Part shown: positions 38,763 through 48,768 of the stretch, piece after piece
How positions within the stretch are numbered: position 1 is the first letter of the stretch
Layout of the letters: each line of letters opens with the position of its first letter
Source of the DNA: Variovorax paradoxus
Lineage (GTDB): Bacteria; Pseudomonadota; Gammaproteobacteria; Burkholderiales; Burkholderiaceae_C
Reading direction: 5' to 3'
Length of the DNA stretch: 64,000 nt
Assembly: GCA_016806145.1 (NCBI GenBank)
Contig: CP063166.1
Span: 620,001-684,000 of the forward strand
Notes under the pieces: model-generated
Database searches by the model: none
What the model was told of the DNA's origin: nothing
Seen by the model: the letters and a program-made list of their open reading frames with translations, nothing else
Position numbers and translations under genes: made by a program

Positions 38763-39767
38763 ATGTTTCGCTTCCTCCTCACGCGCGTGAGCTTGCTGGT
38801 GCCGACCTTCTTCGGCATGACGCTGCTTGCCTTCTTCCTCATCCGGCTGGTGCCGGGCGACCCCATTGAAACCATGGCCGGCGAGCGCGGGATCGACCCC
38901 GCGCGCCATGCCGAGCTGCTCACCGCCTACGGCCTCGACAAGCCGGTGATCGTGCAGTACGGCATCTACATCGCGCGCGTGCTGCACGGCGACCTCGGCA
39001 AGTCGCTGATCACGCAGGAATCGGTGATCAACGAGTTCCTCGCGCTGTTCCCCGCCACCATCGAGCTCGGCGTCTGCGCGATCGTGTTCGCGCTGCTGCT
39101 CGGGCTGCCCGCGGGCATCCTCGCGGCGGTGCGGCGCAACTCGATCTTCGATCACGGCGTGATGGCGACCTCGCTCACCGGCTACTCGATGCCGATCTTC
39201 TGGTGGGGCCTGCTGCTCATCCTCTTCTTCTCGGTGCAGCTCGGCTGGACGCCGGTCTCGGGCCGCATCGCGGTGCAGTACTACGTCGAGCCCGACACCG
39301 GCTTCCTGCTGCTCGATGCACTGCGCGCCGGCGAGATCGATGCCTTCTGGTCGGCGCTGCATCACCTCGTGCTGCCGGCCGTGGTGCTGGGCACGGTGCC
39401 GCTCGCGGTGATCGCGCGCATGACGCGCTCGGCCATGCTCGAGGTGCTCGGCGAGGACTACATCCGCACCGCGCGCGCCAAGGGCCTGTCGCCCTTTCGC
39501 GTGGTGGGCCTGCATGCGCTGCGCAACGCGCTGATCCCGGTCGTCACCGTGATCGGCCTGCAGGTGGGCGTGCTGTTCACCGGCGCCATCCTCACCGAGA
39601 CCATCTTCTCGTGGCCCGGCGTCGGCAAGTGGCTGATCGAGGCCATCGGCCGGCGCGACTACCCGGTGCTGCAGGGCGGCATGCTGCTGCTCGGCGGCAT
39701 CGTCATGCTGGTCAACCTGCTGGTCGACCTGACCTACGGCGTCATCAACCCCCGCATCCGGCGCTGA
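38763..39767 (+). CDS. dppB: Dipeptide/oligopeptide ABC transporter permease (DppB type)
   Basis: The 334-residue inner-membrane permease begins MFRFLLTRVSLLVPTFFGMT, typical of DppB/OppB, and ends with the binding-protein-dependent loop ARAKGLSPFRVVGLHALRNA. First gene of the dppBCDF-dppA unit. The substrate specificity cannot be read from the permease. Confidence 0.9.
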   Translation: MFRFLLTRVSLLVPTFFGMTLLAFFLIRLVPGDPIETMAGERGIDPARHAELLTAYGLDKPVIVQYGIYIARVLHGDLGKSLITQESVINEFLALFPATIELGVCAIVFALLLGLPAGILAAVRRNSIFDHGVMATSLTGYSMPIFWWGLLLILFFSVQLGWTPVSGRIAVQYYVEPDTGFLLLDALRAGEIDAFWSALHHLVLPAVVLGTVPLAVIARMTRSAMLEVLGEDYIRTARAKGLSPFRVVGLHALRNALIPVVTVIGLQVGVLFTGAILTETIFSWPGVGKWLIEAIGRRDYPVLQGGMLLLGGIVMLVNLLVDLTYGVINPRIRR

Positions 39768-39771
39768 ATCC

Positions 39772-40680
39772 ATGGCATCGACCCACACCCTTCCCAGCGC
39801 CACCTCCGGTGCCACGGCGCCGCCCGGACCCTGGCGCGAATTCTGGAGCGCTTTCTCCGCCAACCGCGGCGCGGTGATCGGCCTGGTCACCATCGCCGTG
39901 CTGCTGCTGGTTGCGCTGCTCGCGCCGTGGATCGCGCCGCATGCGCCGAACCAGACCAACAGCGCCGTGTTCCTGCAGCCGCCGGCCTGGCAGCAGGGGG
40001 GCTCGCTGACCTACCTGCTGGGCACCGATGCCATCGGCCGCGACATCCTCTCGCGCCTCATGTACGGCGCGCGCCTGTCGCTCTCGATCGGCGTCGCGGT
40101 GGTTGCGATCTCGGTGGTGGTGGGCGTGGTGCTCGGCCTGGTCGCGGGCTTCTTCCGCGGCGTGCTCGAGATCGCGATCATGCGGCTGATGGACATCATC
40201 CTCACGCTGCCGAGCCTGCTGCTCGCGATCGTGATCGTGGCCATCCTCGGGCCCGGCCTCATCAACGCGATGCTCGCCGTGGCCATCGTCGTGCTGCCGC
40301 ACTACGTGCGCATCACGCGCGCGGCCGTCATCGCCGAGGTCTCGCGCGACTACGTGACCGCGGCGCGCGTCAGCGGCGCCGGCACCCTGCGCCTGATGTT
40401 CCGCGAGGTGCTGCCGAACTGCGCGGCGCCGCTGATCGTGCAGGCCTCGCTGGGCATCTCCACCGCCATCCTCGACGCGGCAGCGCTCGGCTTCCTCGGC
40501 CTCGGCGCGCAGCCGCCCTCGCCCGAGTGGGGCACCATGCTGGCCGATGCGCGCGAGTTCGTGCTGCGCGCCTGGTGGGTCGTGACCTTCCCCGGCCTCG
40601 CGATCCTCGCGGCGGTGCTGGCCTTCAACCTGCTGGGCGACGGTCTGCGCGACGCGCTCGATCCGAAGCTCAAGCGCTGA
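39772..40680 (+). CDS. dppC: Dipeptide/oligopeptide ABC transporter permease (DppC type)
   Basis: The 302-residue permease has a Pro-rich N-terminal extension, then [20 protein letters not shown] and the family's periplasmic segment [23 protein letters not shown]-loop residues [20 protein letters not shown] are intact. Four bases after dppB. Confidence 0.9.
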   Translation: MASTHTLPSATSGATAPPGPWREFWSAFSANRGAVIGLVTIAVLLLVALLAPWIAPHAPNQTNSAVFLQPPAWQQGGSLTYLLGTDAIGRDILSRLMYGARLSLSIGVAVVAISVVVGVVLGLVAGFFRGVLEIAIMRLMDIILTLPSLLLAIVIVAILGPGLINAMLAVAIVVLPHYVRITRAAVIAEVSRDYVTAARVSGAGTLRLMFREVLPNCAAPLIVQASLGISTAILDAAALGFLGLGAQPPSPEWGTMLADAREFVLRAWWVVTFPGLAILAAVLAFNLLGDGLRDALDPKLKR

Positions 40681-40697
40681 AGCAAGGGAACGCGTCG

Positions 40698-41726
40698 ATG
40701 CCTTTGCTCGATATCCAGGATCTGCACGTCGAATTCCCGACCCAGGGCGGCGTGATGCATGCGGTCGACGGCGTGAGCCTCTCGCTCGAGGAGGGCGAGG
40801 TGCTCGGCATCGTCGGCGAGTCGGGCTCGGGCAAGAGCGTGACCATGATGGCGCTGATGGGGCTGATCGGCTTCCCGGGCCGCGTGCGCGCCGACCACAT
40901 GCGCTTCGCGGGCCGCGACCTGCTCGGCATCTCCGACAAGGCGCGCCGCGCGCTGGTGGGCAAGGAGGTCGCGATGATCTTCCAGGAGCCCACCACCAGC
41001 CTCAACCCCTGCTTCACCATCGGCTTCCAGCTGATGGAGACGCTGCGCCTGCACCTCGGGCTCGACCGGCGCGCGGCGAAGAAGCGTGCCACCGAACTGC
41101 TCGAGCAGGTCGGCATCCCGGCCGCGTCGTCGCGCCTCTCGAGCTATCCGCACCAGCTCTCGGGCGGCATGAACCAGCGCGTGATGATCGCGATGGCGAT
41201 CGCCTGCAACCCGCGCCTCTTGATCGCCGACGAGCCGACCACGGCGCTCGACGTGACGATCCAGGCGCAGATCCTCGACCTGCTGCGCGACCTGCAGAAG
41301 GAGCGCGGCATGGCGCTGGTGCTGATCACGCACAACATGGGCGTGGTCAGCGAGATGGCGCAGCGCATCGCCGTGATGTATGCGGGCCAGGTGATGGAGC
41401 AGCAGCGCGTGGACCGGCTGTTCGCGACGCCGCAGCATCCCTACACCGAGGCGCTGCTGGCCGCGCTGCCCGAGCGCGCGCCGCCCGACGGCCGGCTCGC
41501 CACCATCGCGGGCGTGGTGCCCGGCGTTCACGACCGGCCCGCGGGCTGCCTGTTCGCGCCGCGCTGCGGCTACGTGACGACACGCGCCTGCCAGGTGCGC
41601 CCGGCCCTGCGCGGCGTCGAGGCGCTGCCCGGCGCGCAGGTGCGCTGCCATTTCCCGCTCGGCGAACCGGGGTGCATGGCCGCGATCGAGCAGGACCGGC
41701 CGCAGGTCGCGGAGGCCGCATCGTGA
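40698..41726 (+). CDS. dppD: Dipeptide ABC transporter ATP-binding protein (DppD type)
   Basis: The 342-residue ATPase has Walker [10 protein letters not shown], signature LSGGMNQR, and Walker [14 protein letters not shown]. The C-terminal oligopeptide/dipeptide transporter domain starts [13 protein letters not shown] and has the Cys-rich CLFAPRCGY...C...C pattern. The ATG is at 40698. Its stop overlaps the GTG of dppF (GTGA). Confidence 0.92.
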   Translation: MPLLDIQDLHVEFPTQGGVMHAVDGVSLSLEEGEVLGIVGESGSGKSVTMMALMGLIGFPGRVRADHMRFAGRDLLGISDKARRALVGKEVAMIFQEPTTSLNPCFTIGFQLMETLRLHLGLDRRAAKKRATELLEQVGIPAASSRLSSYPHQLSGGMNQRVMIAMAIACNPRLLIADEPTTALDVTIQAQILDLLRDLQKERGMALVLITHNMGVVSEMAQRIAVMYAGQVMEQQRVDRLFATPQHPYTEALLAALPERAPPDGRLATIAGVVPGVHDRPAGCLFAPRCGYVTTRACQVRPALRGVEALPGAQVRCHFPLGEPGCMAAIEQDRPQVAEAAS

Positions 41727-42760
41727 GCGCCGCGGAGATCGTCGTCGAGGCGAAGAACCTGCAGCGCATCTACGAGGTGCGCCGCGGCCTGTTCCGACCG
41801 AACGCGCAACTGCGCGCGGTGGGCGACATCTCGTTCCGGCTCGAGCGCGGCCGCACGCTCGCGGTGGTCGGCGAATCGGGCTGCGGCAAGTCGACGCTCG
41901 CGCGCATGGTCGCGCTGATCGAGAAGCCGACGGCGGGCCAGCTCACGCTGGTCGGCCACGATGCCGTGAACCCGCCGTCCGAACGCCGTCGCGAACTGCG
42001 CCAGGCCGTGCAGCTGGTGTTCCAGAACCCCTACGGCTCGCTCAATCCGCGCAAGAAGGTCGCGGCGGTGCTCGAGGACCCGCTCGCGATCAACACCACG
42101 CTCGGCAAGGCGGAACGTGCCGCGAAGGCGCGCGAGATGCTCGCGCGCGTAGGCCTGCGGCCAGAGCATGCCAACCGCTATCCGCACATGTTCTCGGGCG
42201 GCCAGCGCCAGCGCATCGCGATCGCGCGCGCGCTGATGCTCGAGCCGCGGCTGGTGGTGGCGGACGAGCCGGTGTCGGCGCTCGACGTGTCGATCCAGGC
42301 CCAGGTGCTGAACCTGCTGGCCGACCTGCAGGCCGAGCTCGGCCTGGCCTACCTGTTCATCTCGCACGACCTCGGCGTGGTGCGCCACATCGCGCACGAC
42401 GTGCTCGTGATGTACCTCGGCCACGCGGTGGAGCAGGGCCCGAAGGCGCGCATCTTCGAGCGTCCTCTGCATCCCTACACGCAGGCGCTGCTGGCCTCCA
42501 CGCCGGGCCTCAGCAGCCAGCGCATCGTGCTCAAGGGCGAGCTGCCGTCGCCGCTGTCGCCGCCCACGGGCTGCGTCTTCAGCACGCGCTGCCCGCATGT
42601 CACGCAGCGCTGCCGCGACGAGCGGCCCGCGCTGCGCGAGCTCGACGAGCGGCAGGTTGCCTGCCACTACGCCGAGCGTTTTCTCGAAGGCGCGCCGGTG
42701 GTGCGCGCCGATTTGCCGTCGGCACCGCCGTTCGTCGCGCCCGTCGCGATGAATCCCTGA
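41723..42760 (+). CDS. dppF: Dipeptide ABC transporter ATP-binding protein (DppF type)
   Basis: The 345-residue ATPase has Walker [10 protein letters not shown], signature [15 protein letters not shown] and Walker [14 protein letters not shown]. The C-terminal [11 protein letters not shown] and CVFSTRCPH...C motif is present. GTG 41723 overlaps the dppD stop. It pairs with DppD to form the heterodimeric motor. A DppA-like binding protein follows 44 bases later. Confidence 0.92.
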   Translation: MSAAEIVVEAKNLQRIYEVRRGLFRPNAQLRAVGDISFRLERGRTLAVVGESGCGKSTLARMVALIEKPTAGQLTLVGHDAVNPPSERRRELRQAVQLVFQNPYGSLNPRKKVAAVLEDPLAINTTLGKAERAAKAREMLARVGLRPEHANRYPHMFSGGQRQRIAIARALMLEPRLVVADEPVSALDVSIQAQVLNLLADLQAELGLAYLFISHDLGVVRHIAHDVLVMYLGHAVEQGPKARIFERPLHPYTQALLASTPGLSSQRIVLKGELPSPLSPPTGCVFSTRCPHVTQRCRDERPALRELDERQVACHYAERFLEGAPVVRADLPSAPPFVAPVAMNP

Positions 42761-42804
42761 AACCCGCTTTCCGTTTTCTCCAACCCGTGTCTCAAGGAGT
42801 CCCC

Positions 42805-44436
42805 ATGACCAACCGTTCCTTCCTCCCGCGCCGCGCACGACAGCTGGCGCTGCTGGCACCCGTGGCGATCGCGGCGCTGACCCTGGCCTGCGGCGCGGTG
42901 TCGGCCAAGACGCTGGTCTACTGTTCCGAGGGCAGCCCCGAGAATTTCTATCCGGGCATGAACACCACCGGCACCTCGTTCGACGTGACCACGCAGGTCT
43001 ACAACACCATCGTCGAGTTCGAGCGCGGCGGCACCAAGGTCGTGCCGGGCCTGGCCGAGAAGTGGGACATCTCGGCCGACGGCACGGTCTACACCTTCCA
43101 CCTGCGCAAGGGCGTGAAGTGGCACACCACGAGCAAGAGCTTCAAGCCCACGCGCGACTTCAACGCCGACGACTTCATCTTCATGATCGACCGCCAGTGG
43201 AAGGAGAGCGATCCCTTCTTCAAGGTCACGAGCCAGAACCACTCCTACTTCAACGACATGGGCATGCCCAAGCTGCTGAAGTCGGTGGACCGCATCGACG
43301 ACTACACGGTGAAGATCACGCTCAACCAGGCCGAGGCGCCGTTCCTCGCCAACCTCGCGATGCAGTACGCGGGCATCCAGTCGAAGGAGTACGCGATCGC
43401 GATGCTCAAGGCCGGCACGCCCGAGAAGGTCGACCAGGACCCGATCGGCACCGGCCCGTTCTACCTCGTGCAGTACCAGAAGGACGCGGTCATCCGCTTC
43501 AAGGCCTTCCCGCAGTACTGGGGCGGCAAGGCCAAGATCGACGACCTCGTGTTCGCGATCACGCCCGATGCCTCGGTGCGCTGGGCCAAGCTGCAGAAGG
43601 GCGAGTGCCACGTCATGCCGTACCCGAACCCGGCCGACCTCGACGCGATCCGCAAGGACCCGAACGTGCAGGTGCTCGAGCAGCCGGGCCTGAACGTCGG
43701 CTACCTCTCATACAACACGACCAAGAAGCCCTTCGACGACGTGCGCGTGCGCAAGGCCATCAACATGGCGATCAACAAGAAGGCGATCATCGACGGCGTG
43801 TACCTCTCGACCGGCGTGGCCGCGAAGAACCCGATCCCGCCGACCATGTGGTCCTACAACGATGCGGTGAAGGACGATCCCTACGATCCCGAGGCCGCGA
43901 AGAAGCTGCTGGCGCAGGCCGGCTTCCCCGACGGCTTCTCGACCGACCTGTGGGCCATGCCGGTGCAGCGGCCCTACAACCCGAACGCCAAGCGCATCGC
44001 CGAGCTGATGCAGGCCGATCTCGCCAAGATCAACGTCAAGGCCGAGATCAAGAGCTTCGAATGGGGCGAGTACCGCAAGCGGCTGCAGGCCGGCGAGCAC
44101 CAGATGGGCATGCTGGGCTGGACCGGCGACAACGGCGACCCCGACAACTTCCTCTACACGCTGCTGGGCTGCGCCTCGGCCAAGTCGGCGAGCGGCAGCA
44201 ACATCTCGAAGTTCTGCTACCAGCCCTACGAGGACCTCGTGCTGAAGGCCAAGAGCACGACCAAGCAGGCCGAGCGCGACGCGCTCTACAAGAAGGCGCA
44301 GCTGATCTTCAAGGAGCAGGCGCCGTGGTTCACCATCGCGCACGCGGTGCAGCTCAAGCCGGTGCGCAAGGAAGTGATCGACTTCAAGCTCAGCCCCTTC
44401 GGCCGCCACACCTTCTACGGCGTGGACATCAAGTAA
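42805..44436 (+). CDS. dppA: Periplasmic dipeptide-binding protein (DppA type)
   Basis: The 543-residue extracytoplasmic binding protein has a Sec signal (residues 1-34, likely cut after AVSA). The mature part has the SBP_bac_5 motif set, e.g. LVYCSEGSPENFYPGMNTTG and LNVGYLSYNTTKKPFDDVRVR. It may bind dipeptides, haem or delta-aminolevulinate, as in DppA. AAGGAG lies before the ATG. Confidence 0.92.
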   Translation: MTNRSFLPRRARQLALLAPVAIAALTLACGAVSAKTLVYCSEGSPENFYPGMNTTGTSFDVTTQVYNTIVEFERGGTKVVPGLAEKWDISADGTVYTFHLRKGVKWHTTSKSFKPTRDFNADDFIFMIDRQWKESDPFFKVTSQNHSYFNDMGMPKLLKSVDRIDDYTVKITLNQAEAPFLANLAMQYAGIQSKEYAIAMLKAGTPEKVDQDPIGTGPFYLVQYQKDAVIRFKAFPQYWGGKAKIDDLVFAITPDASVRWAKLQKGECHVMPYPNPADLDAIRKDPNVQVLEQPGLNVGYLSYNTTKKPFDDVRVRKAINMAINKKAIIDGVYLSTGVAAKNPIPPTMWSYNDAVKDDPYDPEAAKKLLAQAGFPDGFSTDLWAMPVQRPYNPNAKRIAELMQADLAKINVKAEIKSFEWGEYRKRLQAGEHQMGMLGWTGDNGDPDNFLYTLLGCASAKSASGSNISKFCYQPYEDLVLKAKSTTKQAERDALYKKAQLIFKEQAPWFTIAHAVQLKPVRKEVIDFKLSPFGRHTFYGVDIK

Positions 44437-44439
44437 GCG

Positions 44440-45210
44440 GTGGGCGCCACCGCACCGATCGCCATCGTCGCGGCGATGCACGAGGAGCTCAAGGCGCTCC
44501 TCGCGCTGATGCCCGACGAGCAGCGCGTGCGCGTCGCCGGCCGCGACTTCTGGGTCGGCCACCTGCAGGGCCAGCCCGTGGTCGCGGTGCTGTCGCGCAT
44601 CGGCAAGGTCGCCGCGGCGGTGACGGCCACGCTGCTGCTCGAGCGCTTCGGCGTGCGCGCCATCGTGTTCAGCGGCGTCGCGGGCGGGCTCGCGCCGGGC
44701 GTCAAGGTCGGCGACGTGGTGGTGGCGACCGAACTGCTGCAGCACGACATGGATGCCTCGCCGCTCTTTCAAAAATACGAAGTGCCCTTGATGGGCCTGG
44801 CGCGTTTCAAGGCCGATGCGGCGATCGGCGATGCGCTGGCGGACGTGGCCGAAGCGACCCTGCGCGATCTCGTGGCCCTGGTGGGGCAGGGCGCCGTCGA
44901 CGAATTCGGCCTGCGTTCGCCGACCGTGCATCGCGGCCTGCTGATCAGCGGCGACCGCTTCGTCGCGACCGCGGCCGAAAGCGAGGCGCTGCGCCGCGCG
45001 CTGCCCGATGCGCTGGCGGTGGAGATGGAAGGCGCCGCGGTGGCGCAGGTGTGCCACGACTACGGCGTGCCCTTCGCCGCGATGCGCACGATCTCGGACC
45101 GCGCCGACGAGGAGGCCCATGGCGACTTCGCGCGCTTCGTCGCCGAGGTCGCGAGCCGCTACAGCCTCGCGCTGGTCGGCGCCTGGCTGGCTGCCGAGTC
45201 GACTACTTGA
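44440..45210 (+). CDS. mtnN: 5'-methylthioadenosine/S-adenosylhomocysteine nucleosidase
   Basis: The 256-residue enzyme cleaves adenine from MTA and SAH. Catalytic residues: Glu in AMHEELKAL, Glu in LAVEMEGAAVAQVC and Asp in RTISDRADEEAH. The start is GTG at 44440, four bases after the dppA stop, so it may be on the same message. It overlaps the convergent corA gene by eight bases at the end. Confidence 0.9.
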   Translation: MGATAPIAIVAAMHEELKALLALMPDEQRVRVAGRDFWVGHLQGQPVVAVLSRIGKVAAAVTATLLLERFGVRAIVFSGVAGGLAPGVKVGDVVVATELLQHDMDASPLFQKYEVPLMGLARFKADAAIGDALADVAEATLRDLVALVGQGAVDEFGLRSPTVHRGLLISGDRFVATAAESEALRRALPDALAVEMEGAAVAQVCHDYGVPFAAMRTISDRADEEAHGDFARFVAEVASRYSLALVGAWLAAESTT

Positions 45211-46189
45211 GCCAGCCGCGCCGGCGGAAGTACCACATCGGCACCAGCGCGCTCGCGGCCATCAGCACGATGGCGTAGGGATAGCCCATGGCCCAGTCGA
45301 GCTCTGGCATGAACTTGAAGTTCATGCCGTAGATGCTCGCGATCAAGGTCGGCGGCAGCAGCGCGACGCTGGCCACCGAGAAGATCTTGATCGTCTTGTT
45401 CTGGTTGATGTTGATGAAACCGACGGTCGCATCCATCAGGAAGTTGATCTTGTCGAACAGGAAGGCCGTGTGGTTGTCGAGCGATTCGATGTCGCGCAGG
45501 ATCTGCCGCGCCTCCTCGAACTGCTCGGCATTGAGCATCTTGCTGCGCATCATGAAGCTGACCGCGCGGCGCGTGTCCATCACGTTGCGGCGGATGCGCC
45601 CGTTCAGGTCTTCCTGGCGCGCGATGGCGCCCAGCACCTCGCCCGCGAGCTCGTCGCTGACGTTGCCCGAGAGCACCTTCTTGCTGGCGGCCTCGAGCTC
45701 GTCGTAGATGTTCTCGAGCGAGTCGGCCGAGTACTCGGCGTCGGCGTCGAAGAGCTTGAGCATCACTTCCTTCGCGTCCTCGATCAGCCCCGGTGCGCGG
45801 CGCGCGCGCATGCGCAGCAGGCGGAACACGGGCACGTCCTCGTCGTGGATCGAGAACAGCACGCCGCGGCTGCGCAGGTCGGTGTTGTGCTGGTTGAGGA
45901 TGAACGCGACGCGCACCGCGCGCGGGGCTTCGTCGTCGTCGATCAGGAAGTCGCTGCGGATGTGGAGTTCGCCGTTGTCCTCTTCATAGAAGCGCGCCGA
46001 TTCCTCGATGTCCTCGTCCATCGCGTCCTCGGGGATCGAGAGGCCGTAGTACTGCTTGATCCAGCGCTTCTCCTCGAGCGTGGGCGATTCGAGGTCGACC
46101 CAGATCGGCTGGAAGCGGGAGAGCTCCTCGAGGGCCTCGATCTCTTCCTGGACGAGGCGGCCGTTGGCGAGCGTGAAGATATTGAGCAT
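45203..46189 (-). CDS. corA: Magnesium/cobalt transporter CorA
   Basis: The 328-residue protein has a long N-terminal cytoplasmic domain and two C-terminal membrane helices. The GMN signature is in YGMNFKFMPELDW (about residue 290). It makes pentameric channels for Mg2+ entry. The upstream leader holds a strong hairpin (46253-46302) that might sense conditions. Convergent with mtnN. Confidence 0.94.
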   Translation of the reverse strand: MLNIFTLANGRLVQEEIEALEELSRFQPIWVDLESPTLEEKRWIKQYYGLSIPEDAMDEDIEESARFYEEDNGELHIRSDFLIDDDEAPRAVRVAFILNQHNTDLRSRGVLFSIHDEDVPVFRLLRMRARRAPGLIEDAKEVMLKLFDADAEYSADSLENIYDELEAASKKVLSGNVSDELAGEVLGAIARQEDLNGRIRRNVMDTRRAVSFMMRSKMLNAEQFEEARQILRDIESLDNHTAFLFDKINFLMDATVGFININQNKTIKIFSVASVALLPPTLIASIYGMNFKFMPELDWAMGYPYAIVLMAASALVPMWYFRRRGWLK

Positions 46190-46252
46190 GGCTCACTCCC
46201 GTGAAATGGCTGGGGCGATGGGGCGGACGGGCGGGGGGACGAGAAAGGGGGC

Positions 46253-46302
46253 GCTTTCAAATCCCGGACCCGGTCGGCCGGGCTCAGCCGGGAGTTGAAA
46301 GC
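46253..46302 (-). promoter_or_regulatory. Structured hairpin in the corA leader / divergent gap
   Basis: GCTTTCAA plus TCCCGG pair with CCGGGA plus TTGAAAGC around one bulged pair, and an inner CCCGG/CCGGG hairpin nests inside. It lies 64-113 bases upstream of the corA start and on the minus strand would be in its 5' leader, if the promoter is distal. It could also be an upstream terminator. Confidence 0.5.
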
Positions 46303-46389
46303 TGCCGAGACGGGGCGGTTTCCACGATGCGGTCTCCTGTTGCAGCGAGGCGCGATTATGTCATCGGCGAATGAGCGCAGAGTTGGCTG

Positions 46390-46409
46390 GACTGGACGAA
46401 CATCCAGTA
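46390..46409 (+). promoter_or_regulatory. LexA-like SOS box upstream of the UvrD-family gene
   Basis: The site has GACTG-N10-CAGTA, 9 of 10 outer bases matching the TACTG-N10-CAGTA consensus with exact CTG-N10-CAG core spacing. It is 12 bases before the ATG at 46421. E. coli uvrD is also LexA-controlled. This supports the 46421 start over 46358, since the earlier start would put the box in coding sequence. Confidence 0.6.
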
Positions 46410-46420
46410 GAGTGGCGCCC

Positions 46421-48553
46421 ATGCCGAGCGCCGCGTCCCCCGTCCTTTCCAGTCCGCCGGCGACCCAGGCCGAGCGCCTCGCGGCCGCCCTCGCCAGCCT
46501 CAACGACGAGCAGCGCGCGGCGGTCGAGCACGGGGTGGAGGCGCTGGCCGGTGGCGCTCCCGATACGGCCGACGCGGGCCCGCTGCTCGTCATCGCCGGC
46601 GCCGGCTCGGGCAAGACAAGCACGCTGGCGCACCGGGTGGCGCACCTGATCGCGCGCGGGGTCGATCCGCAGCGCCTGCTGCTTCTGACCTTCTCGCGCC
46701 GCGCCGCGCAGGAAATGGCGCAGCGCGCCGGCCAGGTGCTCGCACGCGTGCTGGGGTTGCAGGCCCACACCGCGCCCGCGCTGCCCTGGGCCGGCACCTT
46801 CCACGGCATCGGCGCGCGGCTGCTGCGCGAGTACGCCGCGCAGATCGGGCTGGACGACAACTTCACCATCCACGACCGCGGCGATGCCGAGGACCTGATG
46901 GGGCTGGCGCGGCACGAACTCGGCTTCTCCTCGAGCGCGCGCCGCTTTCCGCACAAGGGCACCTGCCTCTCGATCTATTCGCGCTGCGTGAACACGCGCG
47001 CGCCGCTCGAGTCGGTGCTCAGGCAGTCCTTTCCGTGGTGCGCCGAATGGGGCGTCGAGCTGCAGCAGCTGTTCGGCGCCTACGTCGAGGCCAAGCAGCA
47101 GCAGAACGTGCTCGACTACGACGACCTGCTGCTCTATTGGGCCGGCATGATGGAGGAGCCCACGCTGGCGCAGCACCTGGGCGCGCGCTTCGACCACGTG
47201 CTGGTCGACGAGTACCAGGACACCAACCTGCTGCAGGCCGCGATCCTGCTCGCGCTCAAGCCCGACGGCCGGGGCGTGACCGTGGTGGGCGACGACGCGC
47301 AGTCGATCTACTCGTTCCGCGGCGCGACGGTGCGCAACATCCTCGACTTCCCCTCGCAGTTCTCGCGGCCGGCGCGCGTGGTCACGCTGGAGCGCAACTA
47401 CCGCTCCACCCAGCCGATCCTCGACGTGTCGAATGCATGCATCGCGCACGCGGCCGAGCGCCATGCCAAGACGCTGTGGACCGACAAGCCCTCGGCCGGG
47501 CGGCCGCAGATCGTGCGCGTGCCCGACGAATCGCAGCAGGCCTGCTGGGTGGCCGACCAGGTGCTCGCGCACCGCGAGGGCGGGCTCGCGCTCAAGTCGC
47601 AGGCGGTGCTGTTCCGCACCTCGAGCCACAGCGCGCCGCTCGAGCTCGAGCTGGCGCGCCGCAACATCCCGTTCGTGAAGTACGGCGGGCTCAAGTTCCT
47701 CGAGGCCTCGCACGTGAAGGACCTGCTCGCGGTGCTGCGTTTCGCGCAGAACCCGCGCGGGCGCATGGCGGGCTTTCGCGTCACGCAGCTGATCCCGGGC
47801 ATCGGGCCGGCGACCAGCGCGAAGCTGCTCGACGCGATGGACCAGGCGGCCGATCCGGCCGTCGCGTTGCGCGACTTCGTGCCGCCGAGCGCCGCGCGCG
47901 CCGAATGGGCCGCGTTCGCCGAGGCCTATGCCGCGCTGCGTGCGCCGTCGCTGGCCTGGCCGGCCGACGTGGGCATCGCGATGGACTGGTACCTGCCGCA
48001 CCTCGAGCGGCTCTACGACGACACCGCGGGCACGCGCCGCGGCGACGTCGAGCAGCTGGTGCACATGGCCTCGGGCTACGCCTCGCGCGAACGCTTCCTC
48101 ACCGAGCTCACGCTCGACCCGCCCGAAGCCACCAGCGACCGGCCGGGGCCGCCGCTGCTCGACGAGGACTACCTGATCCTCTCGACCATCCATTCGGCCA
48201 AGGGGCAGGAGTGGAACTCGGTCCACGTGCTCAACGTGGTCGACGGCTGCATACCGGCCGACGTGGCGCAGAGCGCGCAGGAACTCGAGGAGGAACGGCG
48301 GCTGCTCTACGTGGCCATGACCCGGGCCCGCGACCACCTGCACCTGCTGGTGCCGCAGCGCTTCTACATCCCGCAGCAGGCCGCGCGCGGCGACCGGCAT
48401 CTCTATGCCAACCGCAGCCGCTTCATTCCCGATGCCGACCTCGCGCGCTTCGAGTCCCGCACCTGGCCGCCCCCGCCACCGCGCGCGCCGGCGGTGCCGC
48501 CACCGGCCGCGGTGATCGACCTGCGCAACCGCATGCGCGCCGCCTGGCGTTGA
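46421..48553 (+). CDS. UvrD/Rep-family ATP-dependent DNA helicase
   Basis: The 710-residue SF1A helicase has all motifs: AGAGSGKT (I), TFSRRAAQEM (Ia), DEYQDTN (II), GDDAQSIYSFRGA (III), LERNYRS (IV), TIHSAKGQEW (V), VAMTRARDHLHLL (VI). Long Pro-rich tail. Start ATG 46421 (MPSAASPVLSSPP) is chosen; ATG 46358 is possible. Motif IV and the domain layout fit UvrD/PcrA-like repair helicases; the exact paralog cannot be set. It sits next to hpf, where rpoN would be expected in many relatives. Confidence 0.9.
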   Translation: MPSAASPVLSSPPATQAERLAAALASLNDEQRAAVEHGVEALAGGAPDTADAGPLLVIAGAGSGKTSTLAHRVAHLIARGVDPQRLLLLTFSRRAAQEMAQRAGQVLARVLGLQAHTAPALPWAGTFHGIGARLLREYAAQIGLDDNFTIHDRGDAEDLMGLARHELGFSSSARRFPHKGTCLSIYSRCVNTRAPLESVLRQSFPWCAEWGVELQQLFGAYVEAKQQQNVLDYDDLLLYWAGMMEEPTLAQHLGARFDHVLVDEYQDTNLLQAAILLALKPDGRGVTVVGDDAQSIYSFRGATVRNILDFPSQFSRPARVVTLERNYRSTQPILDVSNACIAHAAERHAKTLWTDKPSAGRPQIVRVPDESQQACWVADQVLAHREGGLALKSQAVLFRTSSHSAPLELELARRNIPFVKYGGLKFLEASHVKDLLAVLRFAQNPRGRMAGFRVTQLIPGIGPATSAKLLDAMDQAADPAVALRDFVPPSAARAEWAAFAEAYAALRAPSLAWPADVGIAMDWYLPHLERLYDDTAGTRRGDVEQLVHMASGYASRERFLTELTLDPPEATSDRPGPPLLDEDYLILSTIHSAKGQEWNSVHVLNVVDGCIPADVAQSAQELEEERRLLYVAMTRARDHLHLLVPQRFYIPQQAARGDRHLYANRSRFIPDADLARFESRTWPPPPPRAPAVPPPAAVIDLRNRMRAAWR

Positions 48554-48673
48554 AGAGGCCCTGGAGAGGCCCGGCCCTTTCCCCAGCAGGGTCATGCGCG
48601 GGCCGCGGCGAAGGATGGCCCGCCCCTCAACAGATCGGGAAACGGCCCGCAGCCTGCGGCGCCGCCGGGGCCT

Positions 48674-48690
48674 GCTATGGAAGAAATAGC
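48674..48690. repeat. Small intergenic hairpin (GCTAT/ATAGC)
   Basis: GCTAT, 7-base loop, ATAGC, with outer TGC/GCA that could extend it. Third example of the GCTAT-type intergenic hairpins in this window. Confidence 0.5.
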
Positions 48691-48734
48691 TGAGCATGCG
48701 ATGCGGTCCTCCGGTGCGTCATCCGGGCATCCCC

Positions 48735-48768
48735 CGGTATTGCAATACCGTGACAGCTTGGGCATAGT
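48735..48768 (+). promoter_or_regulatory. Candidate hpf promoter overlapped by a perfect 16-bp palindrome
   Basis: CGGTATTGCAATACCG (48735-48750) is a perfect palindrome. A candidate -35 TTGCAA (48740-48745) lies inside it, and CATAGT (48763-48768) is 17 bases downstream as -10. A dimeric regulator at the palindrome would block RNA polymerase. The transcript would begin near 48775 in the polypyrimidine tract. Confidence 0.55.

Noticed and set aside
48700..48760. Possible sigma-54 promoter upstream of hpf
   Set aside because: The GG and GC elements are 14 bases apart rather than about 10, so the consensus is not met.
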